NCBI RefSeq assembly: GCF_035117555.1 | Contig: NZ_JAYKPK010000005.1 | Coordinates: 124,001-188,000, forward strand | Direction of reading: 5' to 3' | Source of the DNA: Yoonia sp035117555 | GTDB lineage: Bacteria; Pseudomonadota; Alphaproteobacteria; Rhodobacterales; Rhodobacteraceae | DNA length: 64,000 nucleotides | Shown here: piece after piece, positions 42,466 through 50,063 of the stretch | How positions within the stretch are numbered: the first letter of the stretch is position 1 | Layout of the letters: every line of letters starts with the position of its first letter | Translations under genes and position numbers: made by a program | The notes under the pieces: model-generated | Seen by the model: only the letters and a program-made list of their open reading frames with translations | What the model was told of the DNA's origin: nothing | Databases searched by the model: none

Positions 42466-43664
42466 GGCAGCCGTATCCCGTCCACGATAGCCCGCTTCTG
42501 CTCGTCACTGATGCCAGCAGAGTAGATGCCATAGGTCAGCCGGTTTTCTGACCGGGCAGACTGGTGACCCACTAGCGATGCAGTGAAGTGTTCAGGCACT
42601 CCTGTCCGTTCGCATTGGGTGATGAACCATTTACGAGTCGAGTGGAACACCAGCCCCGGACGATCTATCGCCAGCCCAGCTCTGAACTTGGCGAACTCCT
42701 TGGTGACCACCGATACCGTCAGATCAGGAAACAGCCGATCGTCTGGCATTGACGGCAACAGGTCAGCCAGTGCCCCGTGAAGAGGCACCACCCGCTCCGC
42801 AGCATCGGTCTTGAGTAGCCGGACCCGGTTTGGTCGAACCTGAGCGAACCAGCCCAGATTGCCTTTCCACACCAAGTCCTCCCGAAGCAAGCCTGTCGCT
42901 TCCCCCGACCGCATTCCTGTCAGCAGGCAGAAAAGTAGGACGCGCCCTATGACAGGGTTAGCGGCCCCCAGCATACGATCGACCTCCTCGTCCGTGGGGA
43001 CAGCGTAGGAGGCCACCCTGCCCTTCTGGTCCACCCTGATCGCCGAAAAGTCTAGCTTGGGACTGTGGCCATCGTGGTAGGCCCAGTCGAGAAAGTGATA
43101 GACCTGCGAGAGGATGCGCTTCTGGGTCTGTGCCGTGATTTTCACCCGGTCGGCTTTTGAAATAAGCTGTTCCAGACCAAGTGACCGATTCCGAAACGAC
43201 TTGCCGACGTGTGGTGAAAGCTGCGCCACCAATGACGCGAACCTCCGACCGTCCTCTCTGGACAGTGACCCGATCTGCCGTGTCCCATACAGCGACACCA
43301 TCAGCCCGATGGAAAACCGGACCGACTTGAAGCCACCGGGACGCAGCTCGTCTGATCGACGCCGCAGGTAGTCAGCAGCAAGCTCCTTGATCGTCCTCCG
43401 ACCGATGATCGGGTTCGACGGAGCGAAGACCGGGGCAGCCACCTTGATCGGCTGAGGACGTTCCAGCACGATGCCTTCACGGGCCTTGGCCACGATCTCC
43501 TCGAACTTCGAGTTGACCTCTGCCGCCCGCATCTTCGCTGTCTTGGTATCCCCAGTTTTCAGGGACTGTTTCAGCGCCTGCCCCAGCATCGGCTGCAGGT
43601 CGCGTGGGTAGTTGCGGCGATACAGCCACGTCTGCTGTTTCAGATACGCGTAAGGAATACGCAT
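42459..43664 (-). CDS. int: Tyrosine-type site-specific recombinase (island integrase)
   Basis: The 401-residue integrase has an N-terminal arm-type DNA-binding start (MRIPYAYLKQQTWLYRRNYP, DUF6538-like), a SAM-like core-binding domain (about 90-200) and a catalytic domain with Arg252 (TGMRSGE), His341 and Arg344 (HSTRKWF), His367 (LVGHQ) and Tyr378 or Tyr381 (LTYGIYS). It would integrate the element at tRNA-Gln and excise it between the 124-bp repeats. Unusually it lies 2.5 kb from the nearer repeat, not next to it. Confidence 0.93.
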   Translation of the reverse strand: MRIPYAYLKQQTWLYRRNYPRDLQPMLGQALKQSLKTGDTKTAKMRAAEVNSKFEEIVAKAREGIVLERPQPIKVAAPVFAPSNPIIGRRTIKELAADYLRRRSDELRPGGFKSVRFSIGLMVSLYGTRQIGSLSREDGRRFASLVAQLSPHVGKSFRNRSLGLEQLISKADRVKITAQTQKRILSQVYHFLDWAYHDGHSPKLDFSAIRVDQKGRVASYAVPTDEEVDRMLGAANPVIGRVLLFCLLTGMRSGEATGLLREDLVWKGNLGWFAQVRPNRVRLLKTDAAERVVPLHGALADLLPSMPDDRLFPDLTVSVVTKEFAKFRAGLAIDRPGLVFHSTRKWFITQCERTGVPEHFTASLVGHQSARSENRLTYGIYSAGISDEQKRAIVDGIRLPC

Positions 43665-43724
43665 GACTCCTCCTTTGGGGCATCCGCCCCAGCTTGATTG
43701 TTGAGTTGAATTTTTTGATTGAGT

Positions 43725-43922
43725 TCAGCGACTTTGATGGTCTGGAGAGATCCCAGCCACCAAGGAGAGTTCAGGTTCGCCATACTCTCCCGCCAGCGGC
43801 CCCGTGAGGGCCACCCCTGTCACGCAGTCGTCTAGCACCTCGTCCACGCGGAACAGATGTTCTGGCACGTCGTCGAAAGCCTGAATGGTCACGATATCAC
43901 CGGGACGGATCGTCAAGGTCAT
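43725..43922 (-). CDS. Small island protein, SH3/KOW-like fold suspected (copy B)
   Basis: This 65-residue paralogue of the protein at 34677 has RPGDIVTIQAFDDVPEHLFR, DDCVTGVALTGPL and GEYGEPELSL. The conserved core but different ends show that the two copies diverged under selection. Its start lies 26 bases inside the membrane-peptide gene before it. No family is recognised. Confidence 0.65.
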   Translation of the reverse strand: MTLTIRPGDIVTIQAFDDVPEHLFRVDEVLDDCVTGVALTGPLAGEYGEPELSLVAGISPDHQSR

Positions 43923-44082
43923 TGCCAGCCCCCCAGTTCGCCACCAGCGTCAGGATCACTGCAGCAGTCACGGCTGGATGGGTTCGGCAGGCAGCCCATA
44001 GGACGGTAGCGATTGCTGCCTTGGGGAAGGGCACAAAAAGAAAGCCCCCGGCGAGAACGCAGAGGGTTGCAAGGGTCTTCAT
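43897..44082 (-). CDS. Small membrane peptide of the island module (copy B)
   Basis: This 61-residue paralogue of the peptide at 34858 has MKTLATLCVLAGGFLFVPFP, then KAAIATVLWAACRTHPAVT and a further hydrophobic segment, giving two likely membrane passes. AGGAG lies upstream at AGGAGCTTAGCTATG. The codons for VLAGGF are almost identical to copy A at DNA level, where they also form the hairpin, while the rest has diverged more. Confidence 0.62.
   Translation of the reverse strand: MKTLATLCVLAGGFLFVPFPKAAIATVLWAACRTHPAVTAAVILTLVANWGAGNDLDDPSR
44034..44066 (-). terminator. Terminator-like hairpin inside the copy B peptide gene
   Basis: On the minus strand CCCTCTGCG and CGCCGGGGG pair with one mismatch and one wobble around TTCT, followed by CTTTCTTTTTG. 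It is the counterpart of the hairpin at 34981-35009. Confidence 0.42.
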
Positions 44083-44339
44083 AGCTAAGCTCCTGTGATT
44101 GCTTCTATTCTAGATACACGAGGCTGCTCGGTTTCTTGGGCCGCGATTAGAATGGCTGAGGCACGTCTGGGAAAATACAAGGCTGCTTCTGGTAGCTTCG
44201 CTAATGGCAGGGCATACTATGAAAGGTAGAAGCGAGCGGAAATTATGTAGCCCGATCCCCCTCGGAAAACCGCTTGGAAGAAGCAGGCAACTTGAAGAAG
44301 CCCTTCGGCAATGGCATGGGGGTGTAGTAGCACCGCTTC

Positions 44340-45038
44340 TTGGTGGCTCGGACCGACCAAAGCGCCCCTGATAAGTATGAGCCTTACCGTCTTTTGGTTA
44401 AAAGAAAGCCGTCAGCATTGAAGACATCTAGGGTAATGGACGAGCTGAAAGAACGGCGATTCTTCGCGCTTGAAAGATCAGCGGGTCGACCAGCACAGAT
44501 ACTCAGAGAGCTACTTCAGCAGTTCGATCAGCCAATGCTAAGGTACTCCTATCTACGCCCCGGATCGATCAGTGCTCTCAAGTCGCTAAGTGGTATCCAC
44601 GGCTTTGGCGAATTCCCGTTGCACACGGACGGTGCACATTTGCATCACCCACCAGACTTTCTAGTTTTGATGGCACCGAAAGTAAGGACCACGCCCACGC
44701 TGATATGCGATCCGCAGAGTGTGATTGACTTAAATTCCGAGGAAGCCAAGCAAGCTGTCTTTTCTGTGAAACGCCAACGTAGGACTTACCATGTGCAGTT
44801 CCGAGTATCCAAAGGCGGTGTCAGCAGCATCCGATACAATCCAGACATCATGATCCCCAAGAACATCGCTGCTCAGGATATTCAGGCAAGAATGCTCGAA
44901 CTTAGAAAGCATGCGATCAAAGTGCAGTGGGAGAAGTTCGCATTGCTTATCTTGGACAATCGTTTCATGCTTCATGGTAGAGGACAAGTAAGTGGAACTG
45001 CATCCTACATGAGACGTCTTGAGGTAAGATTACCATGA
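44340..45038 (+). CDS. TauD/TfdA-like Fe(II)/2-oxoglutarate dioxygenase fold protein
   Basis: The 232-residue protein shows the HxD motif in FPLHTDGAHLHHPP (His95, Asp97). Toward the end is the distal His in LLILDNRFMLHGRG (His212, followed by Arg214), as in TauD/clavaminate-synthase enzymes, with Arg225/226 as candidates for the 2-oxoglutarate contact. All iron ligands are present, so it is likely active. The start is uncertain: TTG 44340, GTG 44343 or ATG 44436 (GGG before it). It overlaps the HEPN gene by ATGA. Single-domain dioxygenases coupled to a HEPN gene are not a system I recognise. Confidence 0.75.
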   Translation: MVARTDQSAPDKYEPYRLLVKRKPSALKTSRVMDELKERRFFALERSAGRPAQILRELLQQFDQPMLRYSYLRPGSISALKSLSGIHGFGEFPLHTDGAHLHHPPDFLVLMAPKVRTTPTLICDPQSVIDLNSEEAKQAVFSVKRQRRTYHVQFRVSKGGVSSIRYNPDIMIPKNIAAQDIQARMLELRKHAIKVQWEKFALLILDNRFMLHGRGQVSGTASYMRRLEVRLP

Positions 45039-45988
45039 GTTGGACGACTGAGGCGTATCTCTCTAAAGCACAGTCCTATTGGGGCAAGGGAACCAACAAG
45101 GAAAGAGGAAGCGACGATTACATTTTCGCCGTCTCTATGTGTGTCGAGTTGACCATCCGTGGTGTGCTTTGCAGCTTTAACCCTGCTCTCAACGCTGCGA
45201 TGGACGAGGAAAGCATCCTTTTTTCAGTAGGGGTTAATCCAAACAGGCCTGCAAAATCTGTTGATTTAGGTACAGCTTTTAGTCGTTTAATCCGGCTCGT
45301 GCCACAGGTCACCGAACAGGAGCAAGCCGCGATCAGGGCGCTAATAGACATAAGAAACCGAGAACTACATTCGGATGAGGCAGCGTTCGAAGGAATGGCC
45401 TCCGATACCGTGATGCCAAGCATTCTGTCGTTCTTAGTGCGCGTTGCTGATGCAATTGGACACGATCTGGAACAGCTGCTTACGCCGTCGGATGCGATGC
45501 AAGCCAGAGGAACTTTCGAAGCACTGTCGAAAGATCGTTCGCGGCGAGTGAGTGAATTGATAAGAATCCAGAAGGACCGCTTCTTTGGTCAGTCAGAAGT
45601 AGAAAGAAATCGCCTCTACGAGGAAAATGCGCCGAAATTTTCATCGGCTGTTATGAATTCAGGTCACCACGTGAAAGCGTTGAAGTGCCCGTCGTGCGGC
45701 GGGTCGGGGATACTTGGTGGGAGTCCGGCTGGGCGCTCATCAGCGTTACTTGACGACGACGGTATTTTCCATGAAATCCGAATTATTCCATCTGTCTTTT
45801 CTTGCAAGATTTGCAGTTTAGAGATTAAGGGGCTTGATGAGCTTATTTCCGCGAAGATGCCGCATGAATTCATCTCGAGAGATGATGTTGACGCGGTGGC
45901 ACACTTCGGTATCGATGTAATGGAGTACGTCGACACAGACGAAATCATTCGTGAATACAATTACGAGCATGAATATATGGACGAGTAG
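45035..45988 (+). CDS. HEPN-like domain protein with C-terminal zinc ribbon
   Basis: The 317-residue protein has an all-helical N-terminal domain (about 1-150) with RNRELH at 107-112, the Rx4H pattern with a polar second residue that marks HEPN ribonucleases. Residues 160-200 are a charged helix. CPSC (218-221) and CKIC (257-260) make a zinc ribbon. The C-terminal 50 residues are acidic. HEPN RNases act in toxin-antitoxin and abortive-infection systems. Translation is coupled to the dioxygenase (ATGA overlap), pointing to a two-protein system. Confidence 0.7.
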   Translation: MSWTTEAYLSKAQSYWGKGTNKERGSDDYIFAVSMCVELTIRGVLCSFNPALNAAMDEESILFSVGVNPNRPAKSVDLGTAFSRLIRLVPQVTEQEQAAIRALIDIRNRELHSDEAAFEGMASDTVMPSILSFLVRVADAIGHDLEQLLTPSDAMQARGTFEALSKDRSRRVSELIRIQKDRFFGQSEVERNRLYEENAPKFSSAVMNSGHHVKALKCPSCGGSGILGGSPAGRSSALLDDDGIFHEIRIIPSVFSCKICSLEIKGLDELISAKMPHEFISRDDVDAVAHFGIDVMEYVDTDEIIREYNYEHEYMDE

Positions 45989-46088
45989 TCCGCACCGCAT
46001 TTCCCTCGAACTGGTTCGTTGTCCAAGCCGTTCATCACCAACGTCTGGTGTCAATAAAGTAACTTACGGGGGGAGGGTACCGTGGCTA

Positions 46089-46108
46089 ATGCCCCAACCG
46101 ATGCCCCA
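46089..46108 (+). repeat. Paired ATGCCCCA motifs near the right island end
   Basis: ATGCCCCA at 46089-46096 and 46101-46108 are 12 bases apart. CGCCCCAG/TGCCCCAG with the same 12-base spacing occur at 34615-34622 and 34627-34634 inside the left end. These are candidate integrase arm sites. Confidence 0.35.
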
Positions 46109-46129
46109 AGGTGTGGCTTCGCCCCTCCG

Positions 46130-46253
46130 TGAACAGGTGCATTCTTCGCAGTAGACAGCCCCACGCTGATGGGATGTAGCCAAGTGGTAAGGCAACTGTT
46201 TTTGGTACAGTGTACCGTAGGTTCGAATCCTACCATCCCAGCCAGCTGACCTT
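46130..46253 (+). repeat. 124-bp direct repeat, right copy (attR of the island)
   Basis: It is identical to 34434-34557. Sequence beyond 46253 is unrelated to that beyond 34557 and should be the original chromosome downstream of tRNA-Gln. Confidence 0.93.
46170..46244 (+). tRNA. tRNA-Gln (anticodon TTG), right copy
   Basis: Every base matches the copy at 34474-34548, with intact arms and encoded CCA. Both copies also share the 40 upstream bases, so promoter context near the gene is the same. Confidence 0.95.
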
Positions 46254-46895
46254 TCTGTGTGTGATATCCGGCGTGAATTGGAACCCATCCAGCCTTAGAT
46301 GGAAACTTTGACGGGCAAGAATGGGATCAGTATCATTTTTCAGGTGTTTTCCACGGAAAACCTCTGCCAATTTGTGTTCTCGGGCACTTCGAAAAACAGG
46401 GCATAAACGCAGCGGCCCCATCAGGCTCTCAGATCGGGTGGTACTGCCGCAAGCGAGAGACGCCGAGCGCAACTCCATTGCTCCAAATTTCAAGACATTC
46501 GCAAAAGTAAGCGCAAAAACTATGCAACGGGCTTTTTGAAAACGTTGCGGAGCTCAGTTGACTTTTAACCAAGCGGCCCCGAGTTCTTCGTGGTAACAGT
46601 ATCGTCCATACGAAGGGCGGAAACCGGACCTTAGCTGCGTCTGCACAGCTTCTGTGCCAGAATTGCAAAAGCTGCCATTCAAGCCGTAGCAGACCGAAGT
46701 CCCTATGTTGCGCTGCGCACCAAGATCGACTTTGCGCTGAAAGCATCATTTGCAAACCCCTTCCTGTCGCCAGATCAGACTATGATTTTAGCTACGGTGC
46801 CGCGATCAAGCTGTCGCTCGCCAGGAGCGCAGCATGAAACGGGAATAGCCATGCGGCTAGTCCGGTCATTCAGGGGGATGCGCTAGCCAAATCAC
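46254..46895. other. Non-coding region between the island and the IS element
   Basis: Short frames exist on both strands but are rich in Ser, Arg, Cys and His and lack ribosome sites. The stretch resembles eroded intergenic DNA. No RNA gene or strong hairpin is seen. Confidence 0.5.
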
Positions 46896-46975
46896 TGAGC
46901 TACCCCCCGAAATTCGGACACTGACATAAGCTACGATTTGCAGTTTGCTGATCTTCAGTACGAAGGAGATCAGAG

Positions 46976-47269
46976 ATGTCGAAACGCAAACAACATGCGC
47001 CCGAGTTCAAAGCGAAGGTGGCGCTGGAAGCCCTGAAGGGCGAGGAAACCGCTGCTGAGCTGGCGAGCCGTTTCGGGGTGCATCCAACGATGATCCATCA
47101 ATGGAAGCGTGCCCTGCTCGAGGGTGCGTCGGGCGTGTTCGAACGCGGCGGCCGGAACAAGCCCGAGGTCGACGCGGAGCAGGTGAAGGAACTGCACGCC
47201 AAGATCGGGGAGCTGGCGGTGGCCAACTCTTTTTTGGAAAGAAAGCTCAAGCCGTGGGGCGGGAAGTGA
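46976..47269 (+). CDS. IS3-family transposase OrfA
   Basis: The 97-residue protein has an HTH (about 20-45, AAELASRFGVHPTMIHQWKR) and a leucine-zipper-like helix near 62-90 ending NSFLERKLKPW. GGAGA precedes the ATG. A run of six T (47230-47235) followed by GGAAAG is a likely slippery site for programmed -1 frameshifting into orfB. Confidence 0.9.
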   Translation: MSKRKQHAPEFKAKVALEALKGEETAAELASRFGVHPTMIHQWKRALLEGASGVFERGGRNKPEVDAEQVKELHAKIGELAVANSFLERKLKPWGGK

Positions 47270-47277
47270 GGCGCGGC

Positions 47278-48146
47278 ATGGTGGAGCCTGATCATCCAGA
47301 GCTGTCGATCGGCCAGCAGTGCAAGCTGTTGTCGATCGCACGATCATCCTTTTACTACGTGCCCAAAGTTACTACGTGCCCAAAGGCGAGCCCGAGCAGA
47401 ACCTCAGCCTGATGCGGCTGATCGATGAACAGTTCTTGGAAACGCCATTCTTCGGCGTCCAACAAATGACCTTGCACCTGCGCAACGACGGTCATCTGGT
47501 GAACGAGAAACGGGTACGTCGGCTGATGCGCCTTATGGGGCTGATGCCGATCTACCAGAAGCCCAACACAAGCAGGCCGGGACGCGGGCATAAGACCTAT
47601 CCCTACCTGCTCAGGGGGCTGAGGGTAGATCGCCCGAACCAGGTCTGGTGCTCGGACATCACCTATCTGCCGATGCGGCGCGGGTTCCCGTATCTCGTCG
47701 CCATCATGGACTGGCACACCCGCAAGGTCTTGGCCTGGCGCATCTCGAACACGCTGGAGGCCGAGTTCTGTGTCGAGGCGCTGAACGAGGCCATCCACAA
47801 GTTTGGTCCGCCCGAGATCATGAATACCGATCAGGGCAGCCAGTTCACATCTTTCGCTTGGACGGACCGTCTGCGCCGGACCGGCGTGCGCATCTCGATG
47901 GATGGCAAGGGTCGCTATCTCGACAATATCTTCATCGAGCGGCTCTGGCGGACCCTGAAATACGAATGCGTCTATCTGCACGCTTGGGAGACCGGGTCGC
48001 AAGCAAAGGCAGGCATCACGAAATGGATGACCTTCTATAACCACCAACGCCCACACTCAGCTCTTGGCGGCAAGCCACCAGCCGTGGTCTATTGGCTGAG
48101 AAAAAACGAAACCCAACCCGATCAGCAGGTGCAAAAAGTAGCTTAA
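47278..48146 (+). pseudogene. IS3-family transposase OrfB, broken by a 17-bp tandem duplication
   Basis: OrfB starts in frame 1 (MVEPDHPELSIGQQCKLLSI, SSFYYVPK) but a perfect 17-bp duplication at 47352-47385 shifts the frame. The rest (EPEQNLSLMRLIDEQFLE onwards) is in another frame. Downstream the DDE core is intact: CSDITYLPM, NTDQGSQFTS and DNIFIERLWRTLK. Deleting one copy of the duplication would restore a normal protein of about 283 residues. As it stands no full-length transposase is made. Confidence 0.88.
47352..47385 (+). repeat. 17-bp perfect tandem duplication in orfB
   Basis: TTACTACGTGCCCAAAG occurs twice without spacer (47352-47368, 47369-47385). The length is not a multiple of three, so it causes the frameshift. 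Confidence 0.95.
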
Positions 48147-48185
48147 TCAACGCCAGATACTGTCCAGCCGATGGGGAGTAGCTCA

Positions 48186-49022
48186 AAACCCTCATATCAA
48201 GGAACCGTTCCGGGACCCTATCATGAACGCAGGGAAATTCGACGGCCCGACAGCGCGATCACCATGCACGCCATTCACAAGCTCGAATGGTATACACTGA
48301 GATAGAGGATCTACTAAAAAAGAGCCTACTGCATAGCTAAATTTTCAAATGAGCCAAACAAATAAAAAGGCCATTAGCACAATGATTGCAATATAAAATG
48401 AATATCTGTTACGCCATGTCGTGGTTCGCCAGCAATGGCCACATCTGTTTGTGCCGAACTTCAACCCACAACCGCACCTATCACATTTAAATACTCTATA
48501 ATAAAAAATATTTTGCATGTAATTGGCCCATTATAAATAACTTGGTTGAAGTGTTATAGTGGGTGTTTGAAGTTAAAATGCTACCGCTCACAACACTAAA
48601 AACACATCTTCACCGTTTTTGTACACCTTCCGTTCCACCCATTTATCTCGATAGGCAGTACAGCGGTGATACTCGTAAACTACAACCTTGAAATATATTT
48701 GAAACTTAAATTGGACGCACGCCCCAAAATTGAAGCCTACGTCAAAGAATACGCCTAAATGCAGCACGCAAACGCTACAGATCCTAATTTACCTGCGCTA
48801 CATCACGAAAAGCTAAAAATTTTCGACGTACTCTCTTATCACCTCACCGCCATTTATAATCGGCACCGCATCAAATGTACGAGCATACTTCAACATATGA
48901 TCGACATCTACGGAAGCATGAAGTCATCTAAGCCCAAAAATGATCTGTGATCAGCATGAAAATATGCTAGGGTTCATAATAAAATCATCCATTATTATAT
49001 GAAATAACTTACGGAAATCAAT
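48186..49022. other. AT-rich region without a recognised gene
   Basis: About 840 bases with clearly lower GC than the rest. One frame of 63 codons (48759-48950, plus) has no ribosome site and no recognisable motif and is left uncalled. The composition suggests foreign or decaying DNA. Confidence 0.5.
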
Positions 49023-49898
49023 GTGATACCTCCGATTTATCAGGCTGAAGAGATGGCCCAGATGCCTGTTTTCTTGAAGGCGATTTCGCAAGAGGCACAG
49101 GATATCCTGACCACCCACTCCAAGATCCCGAACGAGGTGCGTTTCGTCGCTGATATGCGCCGTTGGGTGCTGATACACATGGCCATTGCGATACATTTCG
49201 AACATAAATGTGACCCTCAAAAACCGCGACTTTCACCCAAGACGCTTTATCAATCTATTCAGAGCACTGGAATTGCGAGCCGGAATACTGTTCATGCATT
49301 CCTGCAGGCGTTGACCAGGGTGCAGCTAACCGAGCTTCCGCCGAGTGAAAAGATTCGGCATCATGCGCCAAAAATATCTAGAAAAACTGAAAGACTTATC
49401 GGACTGTATTTCGATATCCATCTGCGGGCGCTAGACACTTTGGATGGCTGCCAGCGCAGCCTGTACTTACGGCAAAATCAGTCAATGCTGTCGCGCCTGC
49501 AACCAACTTTTGCGCGCGGCGTCTGTCTTTCGCCACAATGGTTTGACCCTCCCGAAGATATCCGTTGCTTCTCTTATAGCGCCTCCGGCAGCAGCATCCT
49601 GCACGAGTTGCTTCTTGCAGCAGGATCAGAACCGCCCGACCGGAACGGTCGGATATGGATTGATCCCATCGCAACGCCCGGTTTCGCACAACGCTATCAG
49701 GTTTCGACAGCGCATGTTTCGCGCATGTTAATGAAAGCAAATGATAGGGAAGCCATCGGATGGAGTCGCCCCGGCAGGCGCGGTGATTGCTGGATTTCAG
49801 AACGGCTGAGAAAATCTTACCTGCGGTGGCAGGCGGAGAAGCTGTCAACCCTGTCCGTTGCATTTCGCGAGGCAAGCAAGACGTCCATTTCGATGTAA
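49023..49898 (+). CDS. Hypothetical protein with two HTH-like regions
   Basis: This 291-residue protein has a predicted helical N-terminal half with an HTH-like segment (about 68-98, KTLYQSIQSTGIASRNTVH). A second HTH-like segment (about 215-240) reads FAQRYQVSTAHVSRMLMKA. Between them is a region with several aromatic and Ser residues. It may be a transcription regulator, possibly for the amino-sugar operon 165 bases away, but no family is recognised. It follows the AT-rich region and lacks operon partners. Confidence 0.6.
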   Translation: MIPPIYQAEEMAQMPVFLKAISQEAQDILTTHSKIPNEVRFVADMRRWVLIHMAIAIHFEHKCDPQKPRLSPKTLYQSIQSTGIASRNTVHAFLQALTRVQLTELPPSEKIRHHAPKISRKTERLIGLYFDIHLRALDTLDGCQRSLYLRQNQSMLSRLQPTFARGVCLSPQWFDPPEDIRCFSYSASGSSILHELLLAAGSEPPDRNGRIWIDPIATPGFAQRYQVSTAHVSRMLMKANDREAIGWSRPGRRGDCWISERLRKSYLRWQAEKLSTLSVAFREASKTSISM

Positions 49899-50063
49899 GG
49901 TCTCCATGAGGCGGATGTATCGACTTGGCAGCTAAAAGGGCGACCGTCGCAAAAATACCCTGTCGATGGCTTCGATAACAGAAACGAATGAGTTCTGGCC
50001 GCTAAGAGATGTCCACAATCTCCGCCACGACCTTCATCGGAAGTCATCCTTCATGGCTGGTAC

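Larger units (their letters stand above)
43725..44140 (-). repeat. Diverged two-gene module, copy B
   Basis: It is homologous to 34677-35085 in the same orientation, including about 55 bases of upstream sequence and the internal hairpin. Confidence 0.7.
34434..46253. mobile_element. tRNA-Gln-integrated genomic island, satellite-like, with defence-type cargo
   Basis: The element lies between perfect 124-bp repeats that each contain tRNA-Gln(UUG). Inside are a tyrosine integrase with a small partner gene, an SF3/DUF5906-type helicase with a short upstream ORF and an HNH protein, but no capsid, tail or portal genes. Codon use and GC are lower and more uneven than in the flanks. Cargo comprises an ImmA/IrrE-Beta protein operon, a reverse transcriptase, and a dioxygenase-HEPN pair. 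Pairs of TGCCCCA-type motifs spaced 12 bases apart lie just inside each end. Confidence 0.88.
46896..48185 (+). mobile_element. IS3-family insertion sequence, 1290 bp, probably inactive
   Basis: The ends are imperfect inverted repeats: TGAGCTAC, then CCCC, then GGACA match at the same places over 25 bases (17 of 25). It carries orfA and a frameshifted orfB. No target-site duplication is visible (CAC at left, AAA at right), so the element is old or its flank was rearranged. Confidence 0.88.

Noticed and set aside
46429..46755. 108-codon minus-strand frame between the island and the IS
   Set aside because: Rich in Trp, Cys, Arg and Ser, without ribosome site or partner; looks like a chance frame in intergenic DNA.
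48759..48950. 63-codon frame in the AT-rich region
   Set aside because: No ribosome site, no recognisable motif and chance frames are likely at this length in such DNA.
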